A stretch of 49,923 nt of DNA from an uncultured Clostridia bacterium (GTDB lineage: Bacteria > Bacillota > Clostridia > Christensenellales > Pumilibacteraceae). The notes below the pieces were generated by a model. That model was not told the DNA's origin, searched no databases, and was given only the letters and a program-made list of their open reading frames with translations. Position 1 is the first letter of the stretch; the number at the start of each line of letters is the position of its first letter. The stretch lies in assembly GCA_947086925.1 (NCBI GenBank), contig CAMUAL010000009.1:1-49923 (forward strand), in the 5' to 3' direction. Positions 16,518-25,377 of this stretch are shown one piece after another. Made by a program: the position numbers and the translations under genes.

Positions 16518-17954
16518 ATGGACCCATCGAGTTCAGTGCTTTTAGCTTCCGCTATGACGGGTAAGCAAATAGGAATACTTATAGCCATTGTGGTTATGAT
16601 TTTAATGTCGGGGTTTTTCTCTGCGTCGGAAATGGCGTATTCCACCGCAAACAAGGTGCGTCTTAAAACGCTTGAAGAAGGCGGAAATAAGTCGGCAAAA
16701 AGAGTGTTGCGACTGCTTGAAAGATACGATAAACTTCTAAGCACTATACTTATAGGCAACAATATAGTAAACATAGTCGCGTCTACATTGGCGGCGATTC
16801 TGTTTGCGGATTTGATTGCAAACGAGCAAGTTGCGGCGGTTGTGAGCACGGCTGTAATTACCGTCGCCGTGCTTATATTCGGCGAAATCACCCCGAAAAC
16901 GCTTGCCAAAACCTTTGCCGAGGGATTTGCAATGCGCATAACTCCCGTAATGTGGTTTTTTATAATCATACTGTTCCCCATAGATATTATACTTGTTCCG
17001 TATAAAAAGCTTATAGGCAAAATCCGCAATAAAAAAGCGTCGGCTATAACCGAGGACGAACTTATAACATACGTGGAAACGGCGCAGAACGAGGGCGGAA
17101 TAGACGAGCACGAGTCGCGTCTTATCCGCTCGGCAATCGAGTTCGAGGATTTGGACGTAGACGACATAATGGTGCCGCGCGTAAACGTGGTTGCGATAGA
17201 AGAAGGCGAAAATCTCGACACGGTTGCCGACTTGTTTTTCGACAACGGATTTTCGCGCATGCCCGTATACAGCAAGACAATCGACAGCGTTATCGGCATA
17301 ATTCACGAGAAGGATTTTTACAAGCTGTATCGCATGCCCGAGAGCAAACGCCCCAAAACGATTAAAGGAATAGTCCAGCCCGTTGTGTGCGTTGCGCCCG
17401 CAATGAAAATAAGCACCGTGCTCAGGCAGTTGCAAAAAGCCAAAATTCATATGGCTATTGTGGTAGACGAGTTCGGCGGCACCGAAGGCATAGTTACGCT
17501 CGAAGACATATTAGAGGAACTCGTGGGCGAGATTTACGACGAACACGACGAGCTCGAAGTGCTCAGCCGCAAAGTAGACGACGACACCTACGTTGTTGCG
17601 GGCACTCATAACTTGGAAGATTTATTCGAGGAATTCGGCATGAAGGTGCGCGAAGAATTCGATTCCACCACCGTGGGAGGTTGGATTATAGAACAGCTCG
17701 GAAAAATCCCCGCGGCGGGCGAAACATATTCGTACGAAAACCTCGATATAATAGTAGCGAAAGCAAACAACAAGCGCGTTCTCGAACTCAAAGTAAAGGT
17801 TAATCCCGTAGAAGAAGAACCCGAGAGCGGACTCGAAAAACTGCTCGGTGCGGTGCGTCCCGAAAACCGTTCGCCCGAGGCGGAAAAAAATCCCGAAGAA
17901 GAAGCCGAGCCTGTTTTGATAGGCGGAAACAAGATTAAAAAGGAAAAACCGTAA
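16518..17954 (+). CDS. CNNM/CorC (HlyC/CorC) family membrane protein with CBS pair
   Basis: The 478-residue protein has the full family architecture: a DUF21/CNNM membrane domain with about four hydrophobic segments (GFFSASEMAYSTANKVRL, LSTILIGNNIVNIVAS, FGEITPKTLAKTFA), a CBS-domain pair (DIMVPRVNVVAIEEG... and KISTVLRQLQKAKIHMAIVVDEFGGTEG) and a CorC_HlyC C-terminal domain near 345-425. An acidic tail of 45 residues follows. Members are implicated in Mg2+/Co2+ efflux, although annotated as haemolysins. The transporter gene 17 bp downstream supports a role in metal homeostasis. The ATG is far from its ribosome site; no better start is visible. Confidence 0.93.
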   Translation: MDPSSSVLLASAMTGKQIGILIAIVVMILMSGFFSASEMAYSTANKVRLKTLEEGGNKSAKRVLRLLERYDKLLSTILIGNNIVNIVASTLAAILFADLIANEQVAAVVSTAVITVAVLIFGEITPKTLAKTFAEGFAMRITPVMWFFIIILFPIDIILVPYKKLIGKIRNKKASAITEDELITYVETAQNEGGIDEHESRLIRSAIEFEDLDVDDIMVPRVNVVAIEEGENLDTVADLFFDNGFSRMPVYSKTIDSVIGIIHEKDFYKLYRMPESKRPKTIKGIVQPVVCVAPAMKISTVLRQLQKAKIHMAIVVDEFGGTEGIVTLEDILEELVGEIYDEHDELEVLSRKVDDDTYVVAGTHNLEDLFEEFGMKVREEFDSTTVGGWIIEQLGKIPAAGETYSYENLDIIVAKANNKRVLELKVKVNPVEEEPESGLEKLLGAVRPENRSPEAEKNPEEEAEPVLIGGNKIKKEKP

Positions 17955-17971
17955 AATACGGACAACACCGA

Positions 17972-19072
17972 ATGTGGGATTTATTACTCGACGCATTGCT
18001 CGATACCTTGAAACTTATGCCGTGGCTGCTTATCATGCACGTGCTTATCGAGGTGTTCGAATACCATGCGGTATCGAAAATCAAACTGAATAAAGCACTA
18101 AAAGGACCGCTCGCTCCGCTTATAGGCGGGGTGTGCGGTATTTTGCCGCAATGCGGATTCGGCGTTGTTGCGGCGGATTTGTACAGCCGCAAAAGCATAC
18201 GACTCGGCACAATGATTGCGGTGTTTATAGCAACGAGCGACGAGGCGATTCCCATTATGCTGAGTGCGCCTTCCGCCGATTCGGCAGTCAAGCTTGTTAT
18301 GCTTTTGGGCTTTAAACTTGTCGCCGCGCTCATTGCGGGATACGCGCTCAACGCAATACTGCGCAGACGCGAACTTACCGAGATAGACGAAGACGAAGTT
18401 GTTATACGCGGCTGTCATCACCACGAACTCGGCGAGCACACACACGAGAATACACACAAGCACGAGCATGCTCACGAGCACGAGCATAAACACGAGCATG
18501 AGCACGCTCACGAGCACGGGCATGCGCAAGTCATTACCGCCGACTCCCGTGTCATTACCGCCGACTCCCGTGTCATTCCGACCGAAGCGGAGGAATCTTC
18601 AACAGACCCCTCGGCTACGCTCGGGGTGACGGAAGGAAAAGACGCGCTCGGGGTGAAAGGCGAAAAAAGAAAAAAATTCGACTTCAAGTGTTTTGTGTTG
18701 CATCCGCTTTTACACACGCTTACCGTTACGGGATATATACTTGCTGTAAACGTGTTGTTTGCGGTTATACTGTATTTTGTGGGCGAAAACGCCTTAATAA
18801 ACGCGCTCACGTCGGCAAAATTCTTTCAGCCGTTTATTGCCGCTCTCGTGGGACTTATTCCCAACTGCGCATCGAGCGTAATAATAGCGCAGATGTTCGC
18901 GCGCGGAAGCATAACGCTCGGCGCGGCGTTTGCGGGACTCAGCGTAAACGCTGGACTCGGGCTTGCCGTACTTTTGCGCAAAAACCGCCCCGTAAAAAAC
19001 ACTTTATTGATTGCCGGCGGACTTTATTTATATAGCTGCATAATAGGAATTTTTCTTACTCTCATACCGTAA
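17972..19072 (+). CDS. putative metal exporter, ArsP_2/manganese-transporter-like, His-rich linker
   Basis: The 366-residue membrane protein consists of two similar halves. The first carries GILPQCGFGVVAADLYSRKSI and the second GLIPNCASSVIIAQMFARGSI, the paired P-x-C motifs of the ArsP_2 (putative ten-helix manganese/heavy-metal transporter) family. Between them lie about 30 residues of alternating His and Glu/Ala (146-186), a likely metal-binding loop. A Ser/Thr/Glu-rich stretch follows (VITADSRVITADSRVIPTEA and onward), which is translated from a copy of the REP-like repeat found elsewhere in the window. The reading frame survives this insertion. It follows the CorC gene by 17 bp without a strong ribosome site; coupled expression is likely. 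Confidence 0.8.
   Translation: MWDLLLDALLDTLKLMPWLLIMHVLIEVFEYHAVSKIKLNKALKGPLAPLIGGVCGILPQCGFGVVAADLYSRKSIRLGTMIAVFIATSDEAIPIMLSAPSADSAVKLVMLLGFKLVAALIAGYALNAILRRRELTEIDEDEVVIRGCHHHELGEHTHENTHKHEHAHEHEHKHEHEHAHEHGHAQVITADSRVITADSRVIPTEAEESSTDPSATLGVTEGKDALGVKGEKRKKFDFKCFVLHPLLHTLTVTGYILAVNVLFAVILYFVGENALINALTSAKFFQPFIAALVGLIPNCASSVIIAQMFARGSITLGAAFAGLSVNAGLGLAVLLRKNRPVKNTLLIAGGLYLYSCIIGIFLTLIP
18530..18630. repeat. REP-like repeat inside a coding region
   Basis: Two exact 21-bp direct copies (18530-18550 and 18551-18571) are followed by an imperfect inverted repeat at 18572-18630, GTCATTCCG...CGGGGTGAC, of the same type as the elements at 39001-39166 and 49759-49816. It lies in the linker between the two membrane halves of the metal transporter and keeps the frame open. 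Confidence 0.8.
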
Positions 19073-19143
19073 AATTTCGGTTTCCGTCTTATGTGCGCGA
19101 TACGCAAGCGGATACTCGCAAGCGGTTGTGCGGAAACGGTTAT

Positions 19144-19181
19144 AAAAAAACTCACGGTTATTTTGCACCGTGAGTTTTTTT
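19144..19181. terminator. bidirectional terminator between metal transporter and araC
   Basis: AAAAAAACTCACGGT and ACCGTGAGTTTTTTT enclose an 8-base loop, with T runs on both strands. The same ACTCACGG stem recurs at 31661-31690. Confidence 0.92.
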
Positions 19182-19306
19182 GTTGTGCGGAAACGGGGGG
19201 GGGCGGTAAACTCATTATTTTAGATTGACAACTCGGGGGGGGGACGTGATAAAATTTATTGTATTGAATAATGAAAAAAAGCGAGTATACGATTTGCGCT
19301 TTTGCT
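19182..19306. other. intergenic stretch with two G9 tracts and a promoter-like site
   Basis: Runs of nine G are at 19195-19203 and 19235-19243. The second sits between TTGACA (19225-19230) and TAAAAT (19250-19255), a 19-bp spacer on the forward strand. Anything transcribed from it would run antisense to the end of the AraC gene. No convincing gene is present. Confidence 0.55.
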
Positions 19307-20251
19307 TTATTTGCGTTGGTTGCGCAAGTCGGTGGGGGAAACGCCGATAATTTCTCTGAACATTCTGCTGAAATAATTTATATCGTTGTAGCCCACTTCG
19401 GTGGCGATAAGTCCTATGGTTTTTTGTGTGTCGCATAAAAGGCGCGTTGCTTGCATTATGCGCACCGAATGAAGATACCTGTTAAAGGTAGTTCCTCCAA
19501 ACTGTTTCCATATCTTTCTTAAATAAGTATTGTCTATAAACAGTTCTTTTGCGACTATGTCGGGGGTCAGGTCTTCGGTATAGTGTGCTTGTATATATTC
19601 CGTTGCATATTCGTACCGTTCGTAATTGAGCTTATTTGCTATCGTGTTCTTTTTATCGGAGTGAGCCGCATTTTTTACAATCGAGTGTTTGCGGTAAAGA
19701 TTTGTAACCGTTTGATAAAGCAAACCTTTGATTGCCGTTTCAAATCCTTTCTCGTTAGCATAATATTCGCGTTCTATTGCGCAAAATAAGTTGTATAGAG
19801 AGTCTGTTTTTTTAATATGGTTATCGAAAAGTATTTGCTTTTGCCGTACCGCGTTTAAAAAATTGTATTCGTAAACGTGTTCATAGTCGGAAATAAGCAA
19901 GGATAAATCAAATTGCATAGTGCGGCTTTTGTATGGTGCGTCGGCGTAAAAGCATGCGTGAATATCATCGCTGTTAAAAATCATCATATCGCCCGCTTGC
20001 GCCTCGATTGTAACGCCGTTACAAACAAATCGCGGAAATCCCTTCTCTACGTATAATATTTCAAACAGCTTATGCCGGTGCGGAACGAAAACAAATCCCG
20101 ATTCTTCCATCTGAAAAGAGTGGCATATCATGGGGAATTCGTTACTGTAAACCTCCGCGTCTTCGGTGTAAACGGTGTTTGCCGCAGGATTCAAAGGCAA
20201 CCTTCTGTTGCCGGGAATTTCTCGATTTGTGCTAATACTTTCTCGTTCCAT
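19307..20251 (-). CDS. AraC-family transcriptional regulator with cupin sensor domain
   Basis: A 314-residue regulator: the N-terminal part (about 45-135) is a cupin ligand-binding barrel (FVPHRHKLFEILYVEKGFPRFVCNG... AGDMMIFNSDDIHACFY), and the C-terminal 100 residues carry the two AraC helix-turn-helix units, LTPDIVAKELFIDNTYLRKIWKQ and IGLIATEVGYNDINYFSRMFRE, ending in GVSPTDLR. It is divergent from the alpha-mannosidase/ABC transporter operon with about 100 bp between start codons, so it most likely activates that operon in response to a sugar. I chose the ATG at 20251; the frame is open to 20323, but those codons lie in the AT-rich promoter region. The ribosome site is weak. Confidence 0.92.
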   Translation of the reverse strand: MERESISTNREIPGNRRLPLNPAANTVYTEDAEVYSNEFPMICHSFQMEESGFVFVPHRHKLFEILYVEKGFPRFVCNGVTIEAQAGDMMIFNSDDIHACFYADAPYKSRTMQFDLSLLISDYEHVYEYNFLNAVRQKQILFDNHIKKTDSLYNLFCAIEREYYANEKGFETAIKGLLYQTVTNLYRKHSIVKNAAHSDKKNTIANKLNYERYEYATEYIQAHYTEDLTPDIVAKELFIDNTYLRKIWKQFGGTTFNRYLHSVRIMQATRLLCDTQKTIGLIATEVGYNDINYFSRMFREIIGVSPTDLRNQRK

Positions 20252-20357
20252 TATTGAAAACCCCATGTAGCTTTTATTATAATTTATACAGTAAAGTATA
20301 ACATATATTTTTGGCAATATCAAATTTTTTAGGTGGGAATTACAGGAGATGCAAAGA

Positions 20358-22997
20358 GTGAAGTTGAGAAAAATTTACTATTTTTCGGGGACTCATTGGG
20401 ACCGTGAATGGTACAGTACGTTTCAGCGTTACAGATTCCGTTTAAAGGAAGTAGCCGACGGGGTAATAAGCAAACTGACGAGCGACCCAGAGTTTACGCA
20501 CTTCACATTCGACGGGCAGACGGCCGCCATTATGGACTATCTCGAAATCGCGCCCGAAAACAGAGATATACTTTGCAAGTTGATTCGTGAACACAGAATT
20601 TCGGCGGGACCGTGGTTTACCATGCCCGACGAATTTACCGTGTCGGGTGAAAGTCTTATACACAATTTGCGCAAGGGTTATCGCGACAGCCGCAGTTTGG
20701 GGGCGGAACCCATGAAGTTCGGATACGTGTGCGACATATTCGGACACATAGCTCAGCTTCCGCAGATTTTCGGCGGTTTCGGCATAGAAGGCGCGCTTTT
20801 GGGGCGCGGGACAAACGACGGAGATTTCGATAATTTTATAATGTGGAACGCCCCCGACGGTACGCAGGTTTGCGTTTACCGTGTTCCCGAAACAATGGGT
20901 TACGGGTGTTTTTGCGCCGAGGTTATAAACGGAAAAAACGAAAACTGCGAACATGACGATAAAGCCATGATGGAAAGAGCGGTAAAATATGTCGAGCGCG
21001 AAATGATGCGTTCGGGCGTTCCTTACGTTGTGCTTATGGATGCTCTCGACCATTCGCCCATTCACGGCGAGGCGGTTGCGATAGCAAAATATCTTTCGGA
21101 AAAATTCGATTGTCCCGTAGTGTTCGACAGCCTCGAAGAACTTGTAAAAGATTTGAAAGATTATAATCTGCAAACCGTCGGCGGCGAATTAAACGTAACC
21201 GCCCGCAAGCGCGTGGAACATAATAAGCTTATAGTACACACGCTTTCAAGCAGATTCGACCTTAAAAAAGAGAACGACTTCGTTCAAACGCTTTTGGAAA
21301 AATACGCGCTTCCCATGACGGCGGCGGCAAGAATCGCAGGCATAAAAATCACCCCGCATTTTGCCGAACATGCCTACGGGCTGTTGCTTCTGAATCATGC
21401 ACACGACAGCATTTGCGGTTGCGGCATAGACGATGCGCACCGCGATATGTTTTACCGTTTCCGCAATGCAAAGCAGATTGCCGAGGAATTGCGTGACGAA
21501 GCGGCGGCTCGCATTACGTGTTGGGCGCTTCCGCAGAATGAAAACGAACTTGCGGTTACGGCGTTTAATCCGTTGCCGTATGAGCGCACCGATGATATAG
21601 TTGCCGACGTGCTGTTCCCGAGCGGATACACTCAATATTATTACGAACAAACGGATACCGAAACCATTAACGCCTTTACTCTTACGGACGCTGACGGCAA
21701 CATAATACCGTATCAAATTATTTCTGTAAAGAAGAACGGTTTTTTGCGTATGCCCGACCACGGCGGCTCGTTTAAAGGGGATGTTTACCGCATAGCCTTC
21801 CGTTCGGCTCTGCCCGCAAGCGGCTTTGCGAGATTCGATATTCATCCGAGTGTGTTGCCTACCCGTCAGATGAGAAAGGATTTCGATTTAAGCATGCGCG
21901 CCGAAAACGACGAAATAATATTCGAACTTAACTCCGACGGTACGTTCGATTTAACCGATAAGCAAAACGGCAGAAAATATACGCGCCTTCATTCTTTTAT
22001 AGACGATGCGGAAGTGGGCGACGGTTGGTTCCATTACTCGCCTGTGGGAAATCGCGAAATAAGCTCTGCGGGTGCGCCGTGCCGCATAGAAAAAATCTCC
22101 TCGGGTAAGGTCGAAACGGTGTTCCGTGCTATAAAAACCATGCGTGTTCCGTCACATGCGATATACGGCAACGAAGTGCGCCGCTCCGACGAATACGCCG
22201 AACTTGAAATCGCTTCGGAGTTTACCGTGGGCGGCGGCAGAGAAGTAAAGATAAAAACCACGGTGTTAAATAATGTATGCGACCACCGTTTAAGGCTGAT
22301 ATTGCCTGTTGACGGGGCGAACGCTAAAAAATACAAGGCACATCAGGCGTTTTGGTTTACCGAGCGCGAATCGGGAGTGCGTCCCGATACGGATAATTGG
22401 CACGAGTGCGACAAGCCCGAGCGTCAGTTTGACTCGGTGGTTTACCGAACCGATTCGGTAGGACGCGGAATTGCGTTTATGTCGGCGGGCGGACTTCACG
22501 AGGTAGCCGCAACCGATTCGTCCGATGCCTCGCTTGTAATTACTCTTATGCGCGGATTCCGCCGCACGATAGGAACAAGCGGCGAACCCGACGGACAGCT
22601 TTTGAAACCTTTGGTTTCGCAGTATGCGATAATGCCTGTAAGAGAAACCGACACCGACGCCGAAATACTCCGTTGCCGCGACCGTTTTGCGGTTGCGCCG
22701 TATGCGTTTACGTGTAACCGAAGCGGGGTAAGCAGGCGTTCGTTATGGCGGCTCGAATCCGAGCGGTGCGTTATGAGCATTGCCGAATGTACCGACGCCG
22801 ACACCGTAGACGTGCGCATATGCAATTACTCGGACAAAGACGATACCGCCGATATTTGCGGCTTGCCGAAATTAAAGGCGCATACGGTGAATCTCGACGG
22901 CAAAATTATAAATACTCTCAAAATCGAAAACGGCAAAATAACGCTGAAAGTAAAGCCTTGGCAGATAGTAACAGTGCGGCTCTCCGATATAAGATAA
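20358..22997 (+). CDS. alpha-mannosidase, glycoside hydrolase family 38
   Basis: This protein of about 879 residues has GH38 features from the first residues: the zinc ligands in GTHWDREWY (His-13, Asp-15), the nucleophile Asp near 126 in YVCDIFGHIAQLPQIF, and a further HAHDSICGCGIDDAH segment near 353 supplying another His/Asp pair. A long beta-sandwich C-terminus follows (LEIASEFTVGGGREVKIKTTV). No signal peptide is present, so it acts on imported mannosides. I prefer the GTG at 20358, 9 bases after AGGAG; an ATG at 20349 directly abuts that site. It heads an operon with sugar permeases and a binding protein, which fits intracellular trimming of mannose oligosaccharides. Confidence 0.93.
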   Translation: MKLRKIYYFSGTHWDREWYSTFQRYRFRLKEVADGVISKLTSDPEFTHFTFDGQTAAIMDYLEIAPENRDILCKLIREHRISAGPWFTMPDEFTVSGESLIHNLRKGYRDSRSLGAEPMKFGYVCDIFGHIAQLPQIFGGFGIEGALLGRGTNDGDFDNFIMWNAPDGTQVCVYRVPETMGYGCFCAEVINGKNENCEHDDKAMMERAVKYVEREMMRSGVPYVVLMDALDHSPIHGEAVAIAKYLSEKFDCPVVFDSLEELVKDLKDYNLQTVGGELNVTARKRVEHNKLIVHTLSSRFDLKKENDFVQTLLEKYALPMTAAARIAGIKITPHFAEHAYGLLLLNHAHDSICGCGIDDAHRDMFYRFRNAKQIAEELRDEAAARITCWALPQNENELAVTAFNPLPYERTDDIVADVLFPSGYTQYYYEQTDTETINAFTLTDADGNIIPYQIISVKKNGFLRMPDHGGSFKGDVYRIAFRSALPASGFARFDIHPSVLPTRQMRKDFDLSMRAENDEIIFELNSDGTFDLTDKQNGRKYTRLHSFIDDAEVGDGWFHYSPVGNREISSAGAPCRIEKISSGKVETVFRAIKTMRVPSHAIYGNEVRRSDEYAELEIASEFTVGGGREVKIKTTVLNNVCDHRLRLILPVDGANAKKYKAHQAFWFTERESGVRPDTDNWHECDKPERQFDSVVYRTDSVGRGIAFMSAGGLHEVAATDSSDASLVITLMRGFRRTIGTSGEPDGQLLKPLVSQYAIMPVRETDTDAEILRCRDRFAVAPYAFTCNRSGVSRRSLWRLESERCVMSIAECTDADTVDVRICNYSDKDDTADICGLPKLKAHTVNLDGKIINTLKIENGKITLKVKPWQIVTVRLSDIR

Positions 22998-23019
22998 ACA
23001 CGGGAAGGGAAGTGGTTAT

Positions 23020-23910
23020 ATGGCAATGATGAGTATGCAAACGGAATCGTACGGCGCGGCGGCTAAACGCAAAAAGAAAGTGCGCAAGGTGATTAAACAT
23101 ATCGTGTGGCAGGTATTGCTTATTCTTCTGTCGTGCATGTATCTGTATACGTTTGTATGGATGGTAGCAACCGCGCTCAAAACCGAATCGGAATTCGTGG
23201 CAAGCTCGGTATCGATTATCGTGCGCAATCCGCAATGGTATAATTTTATAAAGGTTATGAAGGTTATACCCTTTTTCCGTTACCTCGGAAACACGCTTAT
23301 ACTCGTTGCGGGGGTTGTTGTTGGAACGGTGTTTTCGTGTTCGGTGGTGGCTTTTTCGTTTGCCAAACTGCGTTGGCCGGGTAGGTCGGTGTGCTTTGCC
23401 ATTCTGCTTGCTACTTTAATGCTCCCCGCCACAGTGTTGCAGATTCCCACTTTTGTTCTTTTTACAAAACTCGGGTGGCGCAATACATTTCTGCCGATAA
23501 TAGTTCCCGCATTTTTCGGCGGAGGCGCGTTCAATATATTTATGACGCGCGAATATTACAAGGGGATATCCGACGAACTGATACAGGCGGCTAAAATAGA
23601 CGGTTGCGGATTTTTCCGCATTTGGTGGCAGATAATGCTTCCGCTGTGCATTCCCGTTACTCTTACCGTAACCATACTAACTTTTATGAACACGTGGAAC
23701 GATTACATGAATCCGCTTCTGTATATAGACAAGCCGTCAATGTATCCGCTGTCGCTCGGACTGCGCGCTTTTCAGCAGCAGTATCAGACACAGTGGGATA
23801 TGATGATGTCGGGTGCGGTTCTGTCGATGCTTCCTACGCTTATTATTTACTTTGTTTTTCAGAAGTACTTTATGGAAGGCGTTTCCATTTCGTCGGGTGT
23901 AAAGGGGTAA
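23020..23910 (+). CDS. carbohydrate ABC transporter permease, MalG-type
   Basis: A 296-residue six-helix permease of the CUT1 sugar group. It begins with a basic cytoplasmic segment (AAAKRKKKVRKVIKH). The EAA loop, the ATPase docking site, is DELIQAAKIDGCGFFRIWWQIMLP near 185-208, followed by NTWNDYMNPLLYIDKPSMYPLSLGL, typical of MalG-like subunits. It lies between the mannosidase and the binding protein and forms a heterodimer with the MalF-like permease encoded at 25378. No ATPase is encoded in the operon, as is common where one MsmK-like ATPase serves several sugar transporters. The ribosome site is GGAAGGGAAG. Confidence 0.94.
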   Translation: MAMMSMQTESYGAAAKRKKKVRKVIKHIVWQVLLILLSCMYLYTFVWMVATALKTESEFVASSVSIIVRNPQWYNFIKVMKVIPFFRYLGNTLILVAGVVVGTVFSCSVVAFSFAKLRWPGRSVCFAILLATLMLPATVLQIPTFVLFTKLGWRNTFLPIIVPAFFGGGAFNIFMTREYYKGISDELIQAAKIDGCGFFRIWWQIMLPLCIPVTLTVTILTFMNTWNDYMNPLLYIDKPSMYPLSLGLRAFQQQYQTQWDMMMSGAVLSMLPTLIIYFVFQKYFMEGVSISSGVKG

Positions 23911-23915
23911 CGGCA

Positions 23916-25373
23916 ATGAGAATATTACGCAGGCATATTTCTGTAATTGCGATAGCGGTTATCTTATTTGCGGCGGTGGCTATGGGTGCGACTCCCGCGC
24001 CTTCGATTCGTGCAAATCCCGTGGAAATAACTTTTTGGTCGATATTTCCCGAGGGGGACCCGAAAGAGCCGGCAATGAAAAGCGTTATAGCCGAATTCGA
24101 GCGCAAAAATCCCGATATAAAGGTTAATCATCTCGGTACGAACTTTTGGGATTATTTTGGTAAACTCAGCACGGCGCAAGCGGGTAAAACCGACCCCGAC
24201 GTGTCGTTTAACGACATTTTCAGTGTTCGGGTGCGCGCCAAAAACGGAGTTATTCGGAGTCTTACGCCGTTTGCGTCCGAGCTTGATTTAACGCAGTTCA
24301 GGGAATCGGACATAGAAACTTTTACGTATAACGACGAGTTGTACGCACTTGCTTTTTCTTCCGACTACCGTGTTTTATATTATAACAAAGAGCATTTCAG
24401 AGCCGCCGGACTCGACCCCGACAAGCCGCCCGCGACTATAAAAGAACTTACCGAATATGCCGAAAAACTCGATGTGTGGTCGAATCAGACGGATAAAAGC
24501 GGCGATTTGTTGAGAGTGGGATTTCATCCTAAGCTCGGAAATAATCAGTTTTACACCGACGTGTGGAACAACGGCGGAGCTTTTTTCAAAGAAGGAATGC
24601 CCAACTTCACCGACGAAAAGGTAATAGTCGGTATTCAGCAGTATGTGGATTTGTGCCAACGCTATCCCACGCGCAAATTCAACGGCTTTTACACTCAGGC
24701 ACAGGCTACGTCGATTGACCCGTTTATAACTCAAATGTGTTCAATGGAAGTAAACGGCGATTGGCTTGCGTGGGAAATAGAAGAATATATACGGCAAGAC
24801 CTTGCCGCCAACCCCGATAAAACGGTTTCCGATTACGATTTCGAGTGGAGCGTTGCTCCGTATCCGTACACCGATGATAACCGCACTGCGTACGGCGGCG
24901 GATTCTCGATAGAAATGAGCTCGCGCACAAAGGGTGAAAAAGCGGCGGCTGCGTACAGGTTTATAGAGTTTCTGACGAGTTACGAGTTGCAAACCCGTTG
25001 GATTGAATTGTTCCGCTTTACTCCCACCAACATGAATGCGCTCGAAAACTTAAAGCATGAGGCGGCGGCAAGCGGAGAGCAGAATAAACTTAATATATTC
25101 GACGAGGCGCAGTTTAAGCGTTCGCCCGACATATGCGAGGCTGTTCCCGAATGGTGGACTTACGTTACGACCGAGCTTGACGGGGCGGTAACGGGTAAAG
25201 TTACGGTAGAAACGGCAATGAAACGCGCCGATGCTAATTTGCGCGACAAAATAAATGCGTTTTTGGGTAATGCGTTAGAGGGCGCGGTAGACGTTTTCAT
25301 GGTTGTGGCTTTGGTTGTATTGGGCGCGGCAACCGTGCTTGTGTGCGTGTTTGTTCGTAAAAAGGAGGGTTAG
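23916..25373 (+). CDS. sugar-binding protein of an ABC transporter with a C-terminal membrane anchor
   Basis: A 485-residue family 1 extracellular binding protein. The start at 23916 gives a signal sequence (MRILRRHISVIAIAVILFAA) with no lipobox Cys. The mature part shows EITFWSIFPEGDPKEPAMK and ERKNPDIKVNHL at the N-lobe, NDELYALAFSSDYRVLYYNKE at the hinge, and YGGGFSIEMSSRTKGEKAAAAYRFIEFL near the end. Unusually, the last 35 residues form a hydrophobic helix (VFMVVALVVLGAATVLVCVF) followed by VRKKEG, so the protein appears tied to the membrane at its C-terminus rather than through a lipid. The upstream frame overlaps the permease and is discarded. The substrate is probably a mannoside. Confidence 0.9.
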   Translation: MRILRRHISVIAIAVILFAAVAMGATPAPSIRANPVEITFWSIFPEGDPKEPAMKSVIAEFERKNPDIKVNHLGTNFWDYFGKLSTAQAGKTDPDVSFNDIFSVRVRAKNGVIRSLTPFASELDLTQFRESDIETFTYNDELYALAFSSDYRVLYYNKEHFRAAGLDPDKPPATIKELTEYAEKLDVWSNQTDKSGDLLRVGFHPKLGNNQFYTDVWNNGGAFFKEGMPNFTDEKVIVGIQQYVDLCQRYPTRKFNGFYTQAQATSIDPFITQMCSMEVNGDWLAWEIEEYIRQDLAANPDKTVSDYDFEWSVAPYPYTDDNRTAYGGGFSIEMSSRTKGEKAAAAYRFIEFLTSYELQTRWIELFRFTPTNMNALENLKHEAAASGEQNKLNIFDEAQFKRSPDICEAVPEWWTYVTTELDGAVTGKVTVETAMKRADANLRDKINAFLGNALEGAVDVFMVVALVVLGAATVLVCVFVRKKEG

Positions 25374-25377
25374 CCTT

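Noticed and set aside
19271..19438. Short forward frame starting MKKSEYTICAFALFALVAQ, resembling a signal peptide
   Set aside because: No ribosome site, and it lies almost wholly antisense to the conserved C-terminal helix-turn-helix of the AraC regulator.
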